Shown here: positions 7,651 through 16,801 of the stretch, piece after piece
Position numbering within the stretch: position 1 is the first letter of the stretch
Layout of the letters: every line of letters begins with the position of its first letter
Assembly (NCBI RefSeq): GCF_000185805.1
Contig: NC_014926.1
Span: forward strand, 1,010,418-1,074,417
Length of the DNA: 64,000 nucleotides
Direction of reading: 5' to 3'
Origin: Thermovibrio ammonificans HB-1
Lineage (GTDB): Bacteria; Aquificota; Aquificia; Desulfurobacteriales; Desulfurobacteriaceae
Made by a program: the position numbers and the translations under genes
The notes under the pieces: model-generated
What the model was told of the DNA's origin: nothing
What the model saw: the letters and a program-made list of their open reading frames with translations, nothing else
Databases searched by the model: none

Positions 7651-9589
7651 CGAAGGTGTTCTTGTCAACGGTGTAAATTTTGCCGCCATGGTCTTCAACA
7701 ATCTTCTTAACTATTGAAAGGCCCAGCCCCCAGCCGTCGTCTTTGCCGGAAACGTAAGGGGCAAAGAGCTTCTCCATTATCTCGTCGGGAATTCCGGGGC
7801 CGTCGTCTTTAAAAACGATAAAGACCTTATCGTCTTTCCGGGTGGTCGATACCCTGACCTCCTTCGCCCCGGCCTCTACGCTGTTAGATACGAGGTTGAC
7901 CAGAACCTCCCTCGTAAGGTTCCTGTCGAGGGGGATTTTCGGTATCTCCTCAAACTCAAAGGAGAGCTTCACCTTCCCCTCGTAGGGCTCCAAAGTGCTC
8001 CTTATGAGCTCGTTAAGGTCGGTGAGCCTCTTTTCGGGAAGGGGCAGCCGGGTGAACTTCCTGAATTCGTTTATGAGCCGCTTTATAACTTCAACCTCCG
8101 CAACTATGGAGTCTACGGCTTTAAGTACCTTCTCCTTGTAACCGGGGCTCTGCCGCTCAAGGAGCCGCTTTATCCGCTCGGCGTTCAAAACTATGGGGGT
8201 TAAGGGATTTTTAATCTCGTGGGCAATCCTCTGGGCCACCTCCCTCCAGGCCTCGGCTTTCTGGGCCCTCACAAGGTCCGTCATATCCTCAATTATGAGG
8301 ATTCTGTCTTCAATGCCGGGGCTCGAGAGAAGCTCAACGGTGAGGAACTTCTCCCTGCCCCCTATCTCCTCCCTTACGTCGCAGCGGCTTCTGTCTTCGG
8401 CCACCAGCCTCTCCACAGCGGCCCTAAGGTTGGGGTATGGGGAGAGGAGCTCCCAGATGGTACTGCCCTTTAGGGAGTCGGAAAGGCCGAGAAGCTCCTT
8501 GGCCTGCTTGTTACACGAGATTACCTTGCCGCCGTAGTCGAAGGTAACTATCGCCGGAGATATGGAGTTAAGCACCTCCTCAAGGTAGCGCTTGTTGTCC
8601 TCGAGGCTCTTCCTAAGGAGTTGAAGCTGCTCTACCATTGAGTTGAAGGCCTGGATAACGTGGCGAAGTTCATCGGTGGCCTCGTCTTCGGGAATTCTGA
8701 CCGAGAGGTCTCCCCGGGAGATGCGCTGGGTGGCGTTATAAAGGGCCTCAACCGGTATGGATATCCTCTTTTCAAAGTAGCGGGCAAACCACAGGGCCCC
8801 AAAGAGAACGGCAAGTCCCATAACGGCGAAAGTTACCGTGTATATGGCCTTTATGGGAGTTTTGTAGGCCACAAGGCTCTTGTAGTCGGTCTGAAGCTCC
8901 CTTATCTGCCTCACCCGTTTAACGAGGTCGGGGGGAAGCTCTTTAGAAACGCAGGTGATGTTCCACTTCCTCTTAACGCAGGCAACGAGCTGACCGGAGC
9001 GGTAATCGAGGAAGGCGTAGTTTTTCAGCTTCTCAAGCTGTTTAATCTCGCTCTTCTTAAGGGGGAAATCGCCTACCCTCTCCACCTTTTTACCGGTAAG
9101 CCGAAGGAAGCCGTTAACGCCGTAAACTTTCAGCGTATAGGGATAAACCCGCTTTTTAACCGAAAGCTCCCGCGCCTTCCTCTCAAGGTCTCTCTCTATG
9201 AAGCTGAGGAACTGCTCGGTTGTTTCGCCCGATGTCTCAACTATCCGCTTTACCTGAATCCTCAAGAGCCTGTCGAGCCCCTGGTTTATGACCCCGGAGG
9301 CGAGGAATATGGAAAAGAGGGCCGGGCCGAGGATGAGAAGGAGGAAAGCGGTGAATATCTTCATCCGGAGCTTCGTTTTAAAGTAGGGAAAGAAAAAGAG
9401 GGCAAGGTTCCTCACGAAGAGGACTATGAGAACCGTTATGACTATTAGCGTTAAAGCAAAGAGCACGTGGAAGAGGGGGTTGTTAAGGTAAAACTCCCCC
9501 ATAGAGGAGGAGATAAAGGAGACCCCGAAGTAGGCAACTGCAAAAATGAGAAGGAGGAAGCCTAAAAGTAGAGCCAGCTGCCTAAACAC
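7631..9589 (-). CDS. NtrY-like membrane sensor histidine kinase
   Basis: A 652-residue sensor kinase. The N-terminus holds about three closely spaced hydrophobic segments (residues 1-110), then a periplasmic sensor region (about 110-250) and another membrane span. A HAMP linker (about 275-325) and PAS domain (about 340-440) follow. The HisKA box has the phospho-accepting H in H-E-I-K-N-P-L-T-P-I (about 456). The HATPase carries N-x-x-S-N (N box), D-D-G-P-G-I-P and G-W-G-L-G-L-S. H-E-I-K-N-P-L-T-P-I and the overall layout are typical of NtrY. No response regulator is adjacent. The GTG start overlaps the end of nnr by 8 bases, so the two are co-transcribed. Confidence 0.88.
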   Translation of the reverse strand: MFRQLALLLGFLLLIFAVAYFGVSFISSSMGEFYLNNPLFHVLFALTLIVITVLIVLFVRNLALFFFPYFKTKLRMKIFTAFLLLILGPALFSIFLASGVINQGLDRLLRIQVKRIVETSGETTEQFLSFIERDLERKARELSVKKRVYPYTLKVYGVNGFLRLTGKKVERVGDFPLKKSEIKQLEKLKNYAFLDYRSGQLVACVKRKWNITCVSKELPPDLVKRVRQIRELQTDYKSLVAYKTPIKAIYTVTFAVMGLAVLFGALWFARYFEKRISIPVEALYNATQRISRGDLSVRIPEDEATDELRHVIQAFNSMVEQLQLLRKSLEDNKRYLEEVLNSISPAIVTFDYGGKVISCNKQAKELLGLSDSLKGSTIWELLSPYPNLRAAVERLVAEDRSRCDVREEIGGREKFLTVELLSSPGIEDRILIIEDMTDLVRAQKAEAWREVAQRIAHEIKNPLTPIVLNAERIKRLLERQSPGYKEKVLKAVDSIVAEVEVIKRLINEFRKFTRLPLPEKRLTDLNELIRSTLEPYEGKVKLSFEFEEIPKIPLDRNLTREVLVNLVSNSVEAGAKEVRVSTTRKDDKVFIVFKDDGPGIPDEIMEKLFAPYVSGKDDGWGLGLSIVKKIVEDHGGKIYTVDKNTFVIELPI

Positions 9590-11195
9590 CTACCGCTTCT
9601 CTCAAGGAAGTTACAAAGGGAAGCTCTCCCCTTAAAGGCTCAACTTCGAGCTCTTTTATCCTCTTTATGGCCTCGGGGAGGAAAGTTATAAGGTCGGTAG
9701 CCTTCATACCCTCCTGGGTCAGGCGCTCGGCCGCTATGTCGCCGGCCAGCGAGTGGAGGAAAACGCCGAACTTGGCGGCATCTTCGGCATCTATCCCCAT
9801 GGCCAAGAGGGCACCAATAACGCCTGCAAGAACGTCGCCGGTTCCGGCGGTGGCCATACCCGGGTTGCCTATAACGTTTACAAAAACCTGACCCTCGGGA
9901 GTTGCAACAACCGTTCTGCCGCTTTTAAGAACCACAACCACCCTGTGAGAGCGGGCAAACTCAAGGGCGTGACGCCAAGGCTCCTTTAAGACCTCTTCTT
10001 TAGGAACCCCCGAAAGCCTCACAAACTCACCTACGTGGGGCGTAATAACAACGGGCGTCTCCTTGAGCTTCAGCGGGGATGTATCTTCCGCAAGGGCGTT
10101 CAGGCCGTCTGCATCTATAACCATCGGCAGGTTACACTCCTTTATGAACTCCCTTGCAAACTCAAAGGTTGAAGGGTCGCTGCCCAAGCCGGGCCCCACA
10201 ACCACCGCCGAGAACTTGCCGTTCCTAACGAGCTTCAACGCCTCATCAAGACTCTCAACGGCGAAAATCCCCCTGCCGCCGTCGTCAACGGGCAGGGACA
10301 TCACCTCGGTCAGCTTCACCTCAAACACGCCGTTTAAGCTCTCGGGAACCATAACGGTTGAAAGCCCCACTCCGGCCCTCAGGGCCGCATCGGCCGCCAT
10401 GGAAGGAGCGCCGGTTTTACCCTTTGAGCCACCCACAACGAGAAGGTGGCCGAAGGTGTACTTGTGGTCCATCACCTCCCGCAACGGGTAGGTAAAGGCC
10501 ACCTCGTCAAGGGTGAGCAGGTAGCGCTCGGGGCCCAAAAAGAAGGGGATATCCTCCGGAATGGAGATGTCCACTATAAAGAGCTTCCCCACGTAGTCGC
10601 AGGCCGGAGGCATAACGTGGGCGATTTTCGGGAAGGCAAAGGTAACGGTGTAGTCGGCCTTAACGTGGGGACCTATAATCTGGCCGGTATCGGCACTGAT
10701 ACCCGAGGGGATATCCACAGAGACAACCTGCTTTGCCGCTCTGTTCACAACGTCAACGAGCTCGGCGTAAAAGCCCGAAAGGGGCTTTGAAAGGCCGGTG
10801 CCGAAAAGGGCGTCAACAACGAAGTCGGCCTCCTTCAGCAGGGAGTAGACCTCGAGGAGCTGAGACTCCTCCCTCACAACGTGGATAGGAACCGGCAACC
10901 TCGAGAGGATTTCGCCGTTTACCCGGGCATCTCCCTTCAGCTCCTCTACGGGAGCGGTGAGGATAACTTCAACGTCGTAACCCAAGTTGTAGAGGTTCCT
11001 CGCAACGGCAAGGCTGTCGCCCCCGTTGTTTCCCTTGCCGCACACAACAACGGCAGAGGTTCCCTTAACCTCACGGTATATAACCTCTGTAACGCCCCGG
11101 GCGGCGTTCTCCATAAGGACAACGCCCGGCACTCCCAAGGTGTTTATCGTTTCGGCGTCTATCTGTGCCATCTCCTTGGCCGTTAAGAGCCTCAT
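9582..11195 (-). CDS. nnr: Bifunctional NAD(P)H-hydrate epimerase / ADP-dependent NAD(P)H-hydrate dehydratase
   Basis: Repairs damaged NAD(P)H hydrates. The N-terminal YjeF_N epimerase domain (about residues 1-215) has G-N-N-G-G-D and D-A-L-F-G-T-G-L motifs. The C-terminal ribokinase-like dehydratase domain (about 225-520) has G-G-S-x-G-x-T-G-A, V-V-G-P-G-L-G and the phosphate-binding G-T-G-D-V-L-A-G. The length of 537 is usual for the fusion. Its ATG overlaps the def stop, so isomerase-def-nnr-kinase form a tightly packed minus-strand operon. Such heat-damage repair suits a thermophile (inference). Confidence 0.93.
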   Translation of the reverse strand: MRLLTAKEMAQIDAETINTLGVPGVVLMENAARGVTEVIYREVKGTSAVVVCGKGNNGGDSLAVARNLYNLGYDVEVILTAPVEELKGDARVNGEILSRLPVPIHVVREESQLLEVYSLLKEADFVVDALFGTGLSKPLSGFYAELVDVVNRAAKQVVSVDIPSGISADTGQIIGPHVKADYTVTFAFPKIAHVMPPACDYVGKLFIVDISIPEDIPFFLGPERYLLTLDEVAFTYPLREVMDHKYTFGHLLVVGGSKGKTGAPSMAADAALRAGVGLSTVMVPESLNGVFEVKLTEVMSLPVDDGGRGIFAVESLDEALKLVRNGKFSAVVVGPGLGSDPSTFEFAREFIKECNLPMVIDADGLNALAEDTSPLKLKETPVVITPHVGEFVRLSGVPKEEVLKEPWRHALEFARSHRVVVVLKSGRTVVATPEGQVFVNVIGNPGMATAGTGDVLAGVIGALLAMGIDAEDAAKFGVFLHSLAGDIAAERLTQEGMKATDLITFLPEAIKRIKELEVEPLRGELPFVTSLREAVGV

Positions 11196-11725
11196 TTCCC
11201 CTCCGCTGCCAGCTTCCTGAGGTAGTTCCTCTTCAGTTTCTTAAACTTCTCAAGGGCAAGGCGCTTCTGAAGGGGAGAGAGCCTGTCTATGAAAACTACA
11301 CCGTTAAGGTGGTCTATCTCGTGCTGAAGGGCCCGGGCAAGGAGTCCCTCCCCTTCAATCTCAATCTCCTCGCCGTCGAGGTTCTGGGCCTTCACCTTTA
11401 CCCACTGGGCCCTCTTTACCTTCCTGTAAAGCCCCGGCAGGGAGAGACACCCTTCCTCTTTAACAACCTCCCCCTCAGAGGCCACTATCTCGGGGTTCAC
11501 GAGGACTATCGGGTTCTTACCCTGCTCCTCGGTTCCTGCCTTAAGGTCCAGAATCAACACCCTTTTAAGAACGCCCACCTGGTTGGCGGCAAGCCCTACG
11601 CCTCCGCGCTTGTACATAGTTTCAAACATGCCGTTTACAAGGTCAACAAGCTCCTGGTTGAACTCCTCTACCTTCTGGGCCTTGCTCTTTAAGGCTTCGT
11701 CCGGGTATATCCTGATATCAAACAC
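11192..11725 (-). CDS. def: Peptide deformylase
   Basis: Removes the formyl group from nascent protein N-termini using a ferrous or zinc ion. The three family motifs are intact: G-V-G-L-A-A-N-Q-V-G (I), E-G-C-L-S-L-P-G (II, metal-binding Cys) and H-E-I-D-H-L-N-G (III, two His ligands and catalytic Glu). The protein starts F-D-I-R-I-Y-P-D-E-A-L, typical of Def. I chose the GTG at 11725 because GGAGG stands about 7 bases before it; the longer reading from 11761 adds residues foreign to the family. The start overlaps the end of the upstream isomerase gene. Confidence 0.95.
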   Translation of the reverse strand: MFDIRIYPDEALKSKAQKVEEFNQELVDLVNGMFETMYKRGGVGLAANQVGVLKRVLILDLKAGTEEQGKNPIVLVNPEIVASEGEVVKEEGCLSLPGLYRKVKRAQWVKVKAQNLDGEEIEIEGEGLLARALQHEIDHLNGVVFIDRLSPLQKRLALEKFKKLKRNYLRKLAAEGK

Positions 11726-12473
11726 CTTCCAACCTCCGCAAGTTCTCAAGCGCCCTGGCAACAGCCCGGGGGCTCTTGTTTTCCAGGTTAAATATATAGT
11801 CGTGTCTGAAGGATTTAACCTCCCCGATAAACTCCTTAAAAGGAAAAGTGCCCTCTCCTAAAGGGGCGTGAAGGTCGGAGAGGCCGTCGTTATCGTGAAC
11901 GTGAAACTCAAAGAGCCGCCCGCCGAAGGAGAGCCACTCCTTTAGGGGAACCGTTGAGAAGAGGTTAACGTGGCCCGTATCGAGGCAGACGCCGACGTTT
12001 TCGGGAAGCTCTAAAAGAAGCTTGGCGAGAACCGAAGGGGTGGGGTCGAAGACGTTCTCGAGGGCAATACGCCCGGGGTAGGCGGCGGCAATTTCCGAAA
12101 AAGTCTCAACCGCCCGCTTAAACCAGGAGTCGAATATCGGGTCTACCTTTTTGGGGTGGTAGCCGGTGTGGAACACGACAACCTGAGCCTCAAGAACCGT
12201 TGCGGCGGCAAGGGCCTCTGCGAAGCGCCGCCGGGTGGCCTCAAGAACGTAAGGGTCGGAAGCTCCCGGGTTAAGGTCCATAAAGGGGGCGTGAACCGTA
12301 ACGGGAAGGTTTCCCACCTCTCTTTTAATGGCCCCGAACTCCTTAAGGGTTAACGTCTCCAGAACCTCGGCTGTGAGCTGAAGCTCAACCCCTATCCCCA
12401 GCGAAATTACCTCTTTAACGGCATCGAGGCCTCTTAAGAGCTCACCGCCGGAAACGTGACCTACGAGCTTCAA
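11718..12473 (-). CDS. Sugar phosphate isomerase/epimerase-like TIM-barrel protein
   Basis: A protein of about 251 residues of the xylose isomerase-like/AP endonuclease 2 TIM-barrel superfamily. Metal-ligand segments typical of the fold are visible: T-V-H-A-P-F, V-V-F-H-T-G-Y-H, I-A-L-E-N-V-F, C-L-D-T-G-H-V-N and F-H-V-H-D-N-D-G. The true substrate is unknown; relatives are endonuclease IV and sugar epimerases. Two in-frame TTGs (12479, 12473) follow AAAAGGAG. The second gives normal spacing (about 6 bases), so I start at 12473. It heads the minus-strand operon with def, nnr and the NtrY-like kinase. Confidence 0.75.
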   Translation of the reverse strand: MKLVGHVSGGELLRGLDAVKEVISLGIGVELQLTAEVLETLTLKEFGAIKREVGNLPVTVHAPFMDLNPGASDPYVLEATRRRFAEALAAATVLEAQVVVFHTGYHPKKVDPIFDSWFKRAVETFSEIAAAYPGRIALENVFDPTPSVLAKLLLELPENVGVCLDTGHVNLFSTVPLKEWLSFGGRLFEFHVHDNDGLSDLHAPLGEGTFPFKEFIGEVKSFRHDYIFNLENKSPRAVARALENLRRLEGV

Positions 12474-12541
12474 CTTCAACTCCTTTTCGAAATTAAACGA
12501 AATTAAGTATTATTTATAAGCCTACCCCTTCCGGAGGAAAG

Positions 12542-14587
12542 TTGAGACGAGCTCTCCTGGCAGCCCTGCTACTGCTGCCGACCCCCGTGGCCGGAGCAGA
12601 ACTGAACTTAGACGTCTCGGTGTTTAAGCTAAAGGATACCAGAAACTACCGCCGCCAGGTGGGGTACGAGCGGTGGCGGGGAGAACACTCCGGAGTTCTG
12701 CTGCTGTGGCAGCTGAGCCAGAAGTTTAAGATTAAAAGGGGAGCCTGGCTGAAGCTCACAATCACAAGCGGAACGGCAAAAGTTCCCTACGTAACGCTCT
12801 TTACCTCCCCGGAAGACTCCCTCTTCGGAACCGGCAAACAGTTCACGGTTAAAGAGCTCTACTTCCACAAGGACAATTTCATCTTCAACGGCCTCATCGG
12901 GAGCTTCGGTAAACAGCACTTTGAAGTCCCCGCCGTTTACAACGACTACCTGTGGGGAGGCAGGTTCATCTACCGCTACAGTAAAAGGCTTTCGCTCTTT
13001 TGGAACCAGGTTGCAGGCTATGAAGGGCGCTACCTGCTGACCGAGAACAAAAAGGAAGACGACGTAGACCTATTTGCCGCCGGCATCAACTACAGGTGGA
13101 GGAAAGCCTTAATCTCCTTCGGCGTTTACAGAATATCCGACGCCCTCGGGCCACAGCCCGGCATTGCCTACAACGGCCTCTTCCTGAAGGCAGACTACGG
13201 CCAAGCAGAGCTTCAGGCCGCAACCCAAAACGGGAAAAAGGCCTTCATAGCCGACGGCCGCCTGAAGGGCATTAAGGTAAAGCTGGGATACGCCCAGAAA
13301 GGCTTTACCTCCTACGGCTACAGAGAGGCCGTGTTCAACCTGGGGACCGTGTTCAAACCCGACTTCTCAAACCTGAAGTTTGCGAAGCTCTCAACATCGC
13401 TCAACCTTTACCCTTTCACCGTAAAACCCTACGTACTGAGCCTTAAAGAGGTATCGGGCAAAAAAGTGGGAGACGAGGCGGGAGCCGAAATAGACTACCC
13501 GTTAGCGGGAGGCTGGCTCTACCTGAAGGCGGGGGCGGGGAGTTCCGGCTCCTACGGCTACTTCTTCGGTTACAAAAGGGGGTTAAAAGTTCCCGTAAAC
13601 AGTTTACCCCAAGAGGTAAAGGTAAAGAACAGCTTCTCCCTCACCGGGGAGTATACAGACCTTCCCCACCATTACTACAGACCTCAGCTGGGGTACGAAG
13701 GCTGGGAGAGGGCCCTCCACGTAGGCTACTGGCACACCACCTACAGGCTAACGGTTAAAGGGGAGAACTGGAAGGCCCAGGTGGCAACCGGCCCCTCCTC
13801 TAAGGTAGACTACCTGGTGTGGGGCAACACCCACGACAACTACATCCACAGGGTTAAAGAGGGGAAGGAGTGGCACCTTGAGGAGCTCTTCCTCTCAAAA
13901 GAAAGGCTCAAACTCGGAATGCAGAGGCTCAGCCTCCCGTCTTACGTAGACGACTACCTGACCGGCATGTCGGGCGAATACAGGGGGGTTTACGGATTCC
14001 TGCTCTACACATCTCCCTACGGCAGCCGACCCCAAATAGAGAGCGAAGCCGTGGCGGGGGTAAAAAGGAAGTTCTCCAACCTCGGCTTCTACGCGGTTTT
14101 CCAGGGGAACGGCTTTAAAAGGGCGGTTACGGCGGCTGCCACTTTGAAGCTCGGCAAAGGAAGGGTTACGCTGCTGAAGCAGAGCGGCAGGGGCTGGGGC
14201 TTAGCGGCAACCGCGAAGGCCCGTTACGGCGAGGTAAAGGGGAGAGCAAAGCTCCTCATCTACTCCGACAGGTTTACCACCTTTGGGGTGAAGGAGTTCT
14301 ACCGTGACCTGGCATACACCTTTAGGCCAACCTTAAGCGATATGAGGTTTTTCTCCCTCGAGGCTGCAAAGCCCCTCCACTTTGGCTCTAAAAAGCTCTC
14401 AAGGCTCAAGCCCCGGTTTGCCCTCTTCTACCACAGGCTCAACAGGTTCTCCGGGAAGTTCGTGGCCCAAGAGGCAGGATTCAGACTCTCTGTGAAGCCC
14501 GGCCGCTTCTGTAGGCTATCCCTCGTGGGAGCCGTTGGTAGTAATAGTTCTTACTACGAAGCTTTAAACTTTTCGGTTAACTGGTAG
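12542..14587 (+). CDS. Large outer-membrane beta-barrel protein of unknown role
   Basis: A 681-residue protein with a signal peptide ([13 protein letters not shown] then cleavage near A-G-A-E). The mature part is rich in alternating hydrophobic/aromatic beta strands with Tyr, Lys and Gly. It ends in S-V-N-W, an aromatic C-terminus of the kind recognised by the BAM machinery. I do not recognise a named family; alginate-export/OprB-like or capsule-associated barrels are conceivable. TTG start with GGAGG 5-9 bases before. It stands alone between the divergent isomerase operon and hisI. An AT-rich gap upstream (TATTATTTATAAG) probably holds promoters for both directions. Confidence 0.7.
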   Translation: MRRALLAALLLLPTPVAGAELNLDVSVFKLKDTRNYRRQVGYERWRGEHSGVLLLWQLSQKFKIKRGAWLKLTITSGTAKVPYVTLFTSPEDSLFGTGKQFTVKELYFHKDNFIFNGLIGSFGKQHFEVPAVYNDYLWGGRFIYRYSKRLSLFWNQVAGYEGRYLLTENKKEDDVDLFAAGINYRWRKALISFGVYRISDALGPQPGIAYNGLFLKADYGQAELQAATQNGKKAFIADGRLKGIKVKLGYAQKGFTSYGYREAVFNLGTVFKPDFSNLKFAKLSTSLNLYPFTVKPYVLSLKEVSGKKVGDEAGAEIDYPLAGGWLYLKAGAGSSGSYGYFFGYKRGLKVPVNSLPQEVKVKNSFSLTGEYTDLPHHYYRPQLGYEGWERALHVGYWHTTYRLTVKGENWKAQVATGPSSKVDYLVWGNTHDNYIHRVKEGKEWHLEELFLSKERLKLGMQRLSLPSYVDDYLTGMSGEYRGVYGFLLYTSPYGSRPQIESEAVAGVKRKFSNLGFYAVFQGNGFKRAVTAAATLKLGKGRVTLLKQSGRGWGLAATAKARYGEVKGRAKLLIYSDRFTTFGVKEFYRDLAYTFRPTLSDMRFFSLEAAKPLHFGSKKLSRLKPRFALFYHRLNRFSGKFVAQEAGFRLSVKPGRFCRLSLVGAVGSNSSYYEALNFSVNW

Positions 14588-14590
14588 ATG

Positions 14591-14596
14591 TATAAT
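14591..14596 (+). promoter_or_regulatory. Likely -10 box for hisI-hisE
   Basis: A perfect TATAAT begins 1 base after the end of the upstream barrel gene and 25 bases before the hisI GTG, with CGGAGG between them. No good -35 is seen at the usual distance, so this is a half-supported promoter call. Confidence 0.45.
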
Positions 14597-14621
14597 ATTC
14601 ACTCACCTAACGGAGGTTACC

Positions 14622-14966
14622 GTGAAGGTTAACCCTGACCTGCTGAGCAAGGTCGACTTTGAAAAGGGTGGAGGACTTGTACCCGTTGTGGTTCAGGATG
14701 CCTCAACGAAAGAGGTTCTGATGGTTGCCTACGCCAACAGGGAAGCCCTCGAGGAGACAATTAAAACCGGGTTTGCCCACTATTACTCCCGCTCGAGGGG
14801 GAAGCTCTGGAAAAAGGGGGAGACCTCGGGCAACACCCAACGAGTTAAAGAGGTCAGGCTCGACTGCGACGGGGATACTCTGCTCTACATTGTTGAGCAG
14901 AAAGGGGTTGCCTGCCACACGGGAGCCTACAGCTGTTTCTTTCGGACGGTAGCAGAGGAGGAGTAA
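14622..14966 (+). CDS. hisI: Phosphoribosyl-AMP cyclohydrolase
   Basis: Third step of histidine synthesis, opening the adenine ring of phosphoribosyl-AMP. The 114-residue protein has the metal-binding segment L-D-C-D-G-D (about residues 84-89) and the C-terminal cysteine region [12 protein letters not shown], plus [15 protein letters not shown], the family signature. GTG start behind GGAGG. It is a single-domain HisI followed after 3 bases by a separate hisE; in many bacteria these two are fused. Confidence 0.95.
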   Translation: MKVNPDLLSKVDFEKGGGLVPVVVQDASTKEVLMVAYANREALEETIKTGFAHYYSRSRGKLWKKGETSGNTQRVKEVRLDCDGDTLLYIVEQKGVACHTGAYSCFFRTVAEEE

Positions 14967-14969
14967 CTG

Positions 14970-15257
14970 TTGAAGATGGAAGAGGTTCTCAGTAAGCTCT
15001 ACCAAGTTGTCAAGCAGCGTAAAGAGGAGATGCCCGAGAACTCCTACACGGCGGAGCTCTTCCGCCGCGGGGAGGACAGAATCCTGCAGAAAGTCGGCGA
15101 GGAAGCCGTTGAGACGATACTGGCCCTTAAATCTGAGGACAAGCAGAAGGGAATCTACGAAACCGCAGACCTTCTCTACCACCTGATAGTTGCCCTCGTA
15201 AACAGGGGCATTACCCTCGACGAGGTTGCCCAGGAGCTGAAAAGGCGTATGAGGTAG
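14970..15257 (+). CDS. hisE: Phosphoribosyl-ATP pyrophosphatase
   Basis: Second step of histidine synthesis, hydrolysing phosphoribosyl-ATP to phosphoribosyl-AMP; it works just before HisI. The 95-residue all-helical MazG-like protein has N-S-Y-T-A-E-L-F, K-V-G-E-E-A-V-E-T and D-L-L-Y-H-L-I-V motifs that carry the Mg-binding acidic residues. A TTG (14970) or the ATG two codons later can serve as start; GGAGGAG lies at 14957-14963. Confidence 0.94.
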   Translation: MKMEEVLSKLYQVVKQRKEEMPENSYTAELFRRGEDRILQKVGEEAVETILALKSEDKQKGIYETADLLYHLIVALVNRGITLDEVAQELKRRMR

Positions 15258-15260
15258 TTT

Positions 15261-16463
15261 ATGGAGTTAACGGTAAGGCCTCTGGCCGACTTTTTCAAAC
15301 CCGAGGAGGTGGGCAGACACCTCCAGAAGTTCTTCGCCCACATCGGCGGCTCGTCGATGGTGTGGGACGAGAAGGGAGAGCTGAAGTTCGTAGATTTCGT
15401 TTCGCCCTACTGCGAGGTAATCTACAGTAAAGTCCCCCACCGGTGTGAGGCCGACAGGAAGGAGCGGTTTGAGAAGGCCCTGAAAATCGGTAGACCCTTC
15501 CTGCACAGGTGCTTCGCCCAGAAGTTGAACTACGTAATTCCCCTCGTTATAGAGGAGAAGTTCTTTATAGGTGTAGGGGGCGGCTGACAGGGGTTGTACA
15601 GACTCTCCCGGCGGGAGATTTTGAAAATCAGGGAGCTGGCCCTGGAGATAGGAGAAGACCCCGACAAGCTCCTCCTGCTGGCCCAGGAGGATTACGACTA
15701 CGGCTGTAGGCGCGACGACGGCGGCGTTCTGAAGCTCTCGAGGAGGAAGGAGATTCTCCTCCACCAGAGCAGGCTCTTTTTAAGGAGCCTCAATAGGCTC
15801 TGGAGGGCGAAAAAGGAGAACGTTCCGAAGGAGAAGCTGAAGCTCCTGCTGAGGGTAGAGGAGATAGTTGCCGGGAACCTAATCAAACGGTTCCCCGTGG
15901 AAAAGGGGCAAGATGTGCTGGTCTACGAAGCTCTAAACGACCTTGTAGACGCCGTCTCCTTCCTGCTGAAAGTTGTTGCGCCGGCAAAGCTCAGGTACTA
16001 CGCCTACAGAGACCAGCTTACAGAGGTTTACAACAGACACTACCTAAAGGAGCAGGTGGACTTTTTCAGGGCAAGGCCCGAGAACTTCCCGGTCGGCGTT
16101 ATCTTCATAGATATGGACGACCTAAAGAAAATCAACGACACCTACGGCCACAACTTGGGAGACTGCTACCTGAGGAAGCTCGTTGAGGTTCTGAGGGTTT
16201 CGCTAAGGGGAGGGGACCTCATATTCCGCGTAGGCGGAGACGAGTTCGTACTCTTAGTGCCCGGGGCAAACGAGCGGATAACAAGGAGAATAGTGGAGCG
16301 GATAAGACAGAACATAAAGATGATAAACGAGATGGAGCACCTGAGACCTCCCCTTTCGGTCTCTATAGGGTATCAGGTGTGGGAGTCTCCCAGCCAGGAC
16401 TTCTGGGAGGTCCTGGCCAGGGCCGACGAGGCGATGTACAGGGAGAAAAGGGCGAAGGATTAG
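15261..16463 (+). CDS. PocR-like sensor domain + GGDEF diguanylate cyclase, read through one in-frame TGA (candidate selenoprotein)
   Basis: The frame runs 400 codons with a single TGA at 15585-15587 (residue 109). Residues 1-112 resemble a PocR ligand-binding domain with Cys51, Cys62 and Cys84, then P-L-V-I-E-E-K-F-F-I-G-V-G-G-G directly before the TGA. A helical linker (about 115-245) leads to a complete GGDEF domain (about 255-400). Its active site is G-G-D-E-F, an R-G-G-D inhibitory site lies five residues before it, and D-Q-L-T-E-V-Y-N-R is its entry motif, so it should make cyclic di-GMP. Both halves are intact in the same frame and the only in-frame start after the TGA (TTG 15594) lacks a spaced ribosome site. 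I therefore favour one recoded gene, with Sec as the likely residue 109. A plain nonsense mutation or two separate proteins remain possible. Confidence 0.6.
15585..15618 (+). promoter_or_regulatory. Candidate bacterial SECIS element following in-frame TGA
   Basis: After the TGA (15585-15587) there is a hairpin with stem TCTCCC (15604-15609) / GGGAGA (15613-15618) and a three-base loop GGC. The stem can extend downward by A-U, G-U and A-U pairs past a bulged C at 15603. The loop begins 23 bases after the TGA and starts with G. Both properties fit the general bacterial SECIS pattern as I remember it (apical loop roughly 16-37 bases from TGA, G among its first two bases). Whether SelB binds it is unknown. 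Confidence 0.45.
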
Positions 16464-16801
16464 CGGCAAACCATAGGACCTAAGGGCTTCCCTCCGAGTA
16501 GGTGGAAGTGAAGGTGGTAAATTTCCTGCCCGCCGTCGCTGTTACAGTTAACGAGTACCCTGTAACCGCTTTCGGCTATGCCGAGCTCCTTGGCAATTTT
16601 CTTAATAACGAGGAAGATGTGCCCTATCAGCTCGGCGTGCTCCTCTTTAAGGTCGTTTACGGTGGGGATGTGCTCCTTGGGAATAACCAAAACGTGTACC
16701 GGAGCCTGGGGATTAATGTCGTGAAAGGCCATCACTCTATCGTCTTCGTAAACGACTTTGGCGGGAAGCTCCCCCTTCACTATTTTGCAGAAGACGCACA
16801 C
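16460..16801 (-). CDS. HIT-family nucleotide-binding protein (HinT-like)
   Basis: A 113-residue histidine-triad protein. C-V-F-C-K-I-V-K-G-E-L starts it, H-V-L-V-I-P-K-E-H lies in the middle and the triad H-L-H-F-H-L-L is near the C-terminus. HinT enzymes hydrolyse AMP-lysine and related adenosine phosphoramidates. GTG start behind GGAGGG. Its 3' end overlaps the GGDEF gene's stop convergently, and its start overlaps the upstream penicillin-binding gene by 22 bases, so the two are likely translated from one message. Confidence 0.92.
   Translation of the reverse strand: MCVFCKIVKGELPAKVVYEDDRVMAFHDINPQAPVHVLVIPKEHIPTVNDLKEEHAELIGHIFLVIKKIAKELGIAESGYRVLVNCNSDGGQEIYHLHFHLLGGKPLGPMVCR

Noticed and set aside
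8660-9448. Plus-strand ORF of 262 codons opposite the histidine kinase
   Set aside because: No domain-like sequence, and it lies entirely within a convincing sensor kinase gene.
15594-16463. Separate GGDEF gene starting at a TTG just after the TGA
   Set aside because: AGGGG directly abuts the TTG with no spacing, the frame is continuous with the upstream sensor domain, and the sensor domain would be left incomplete. Kept only as an alternative.
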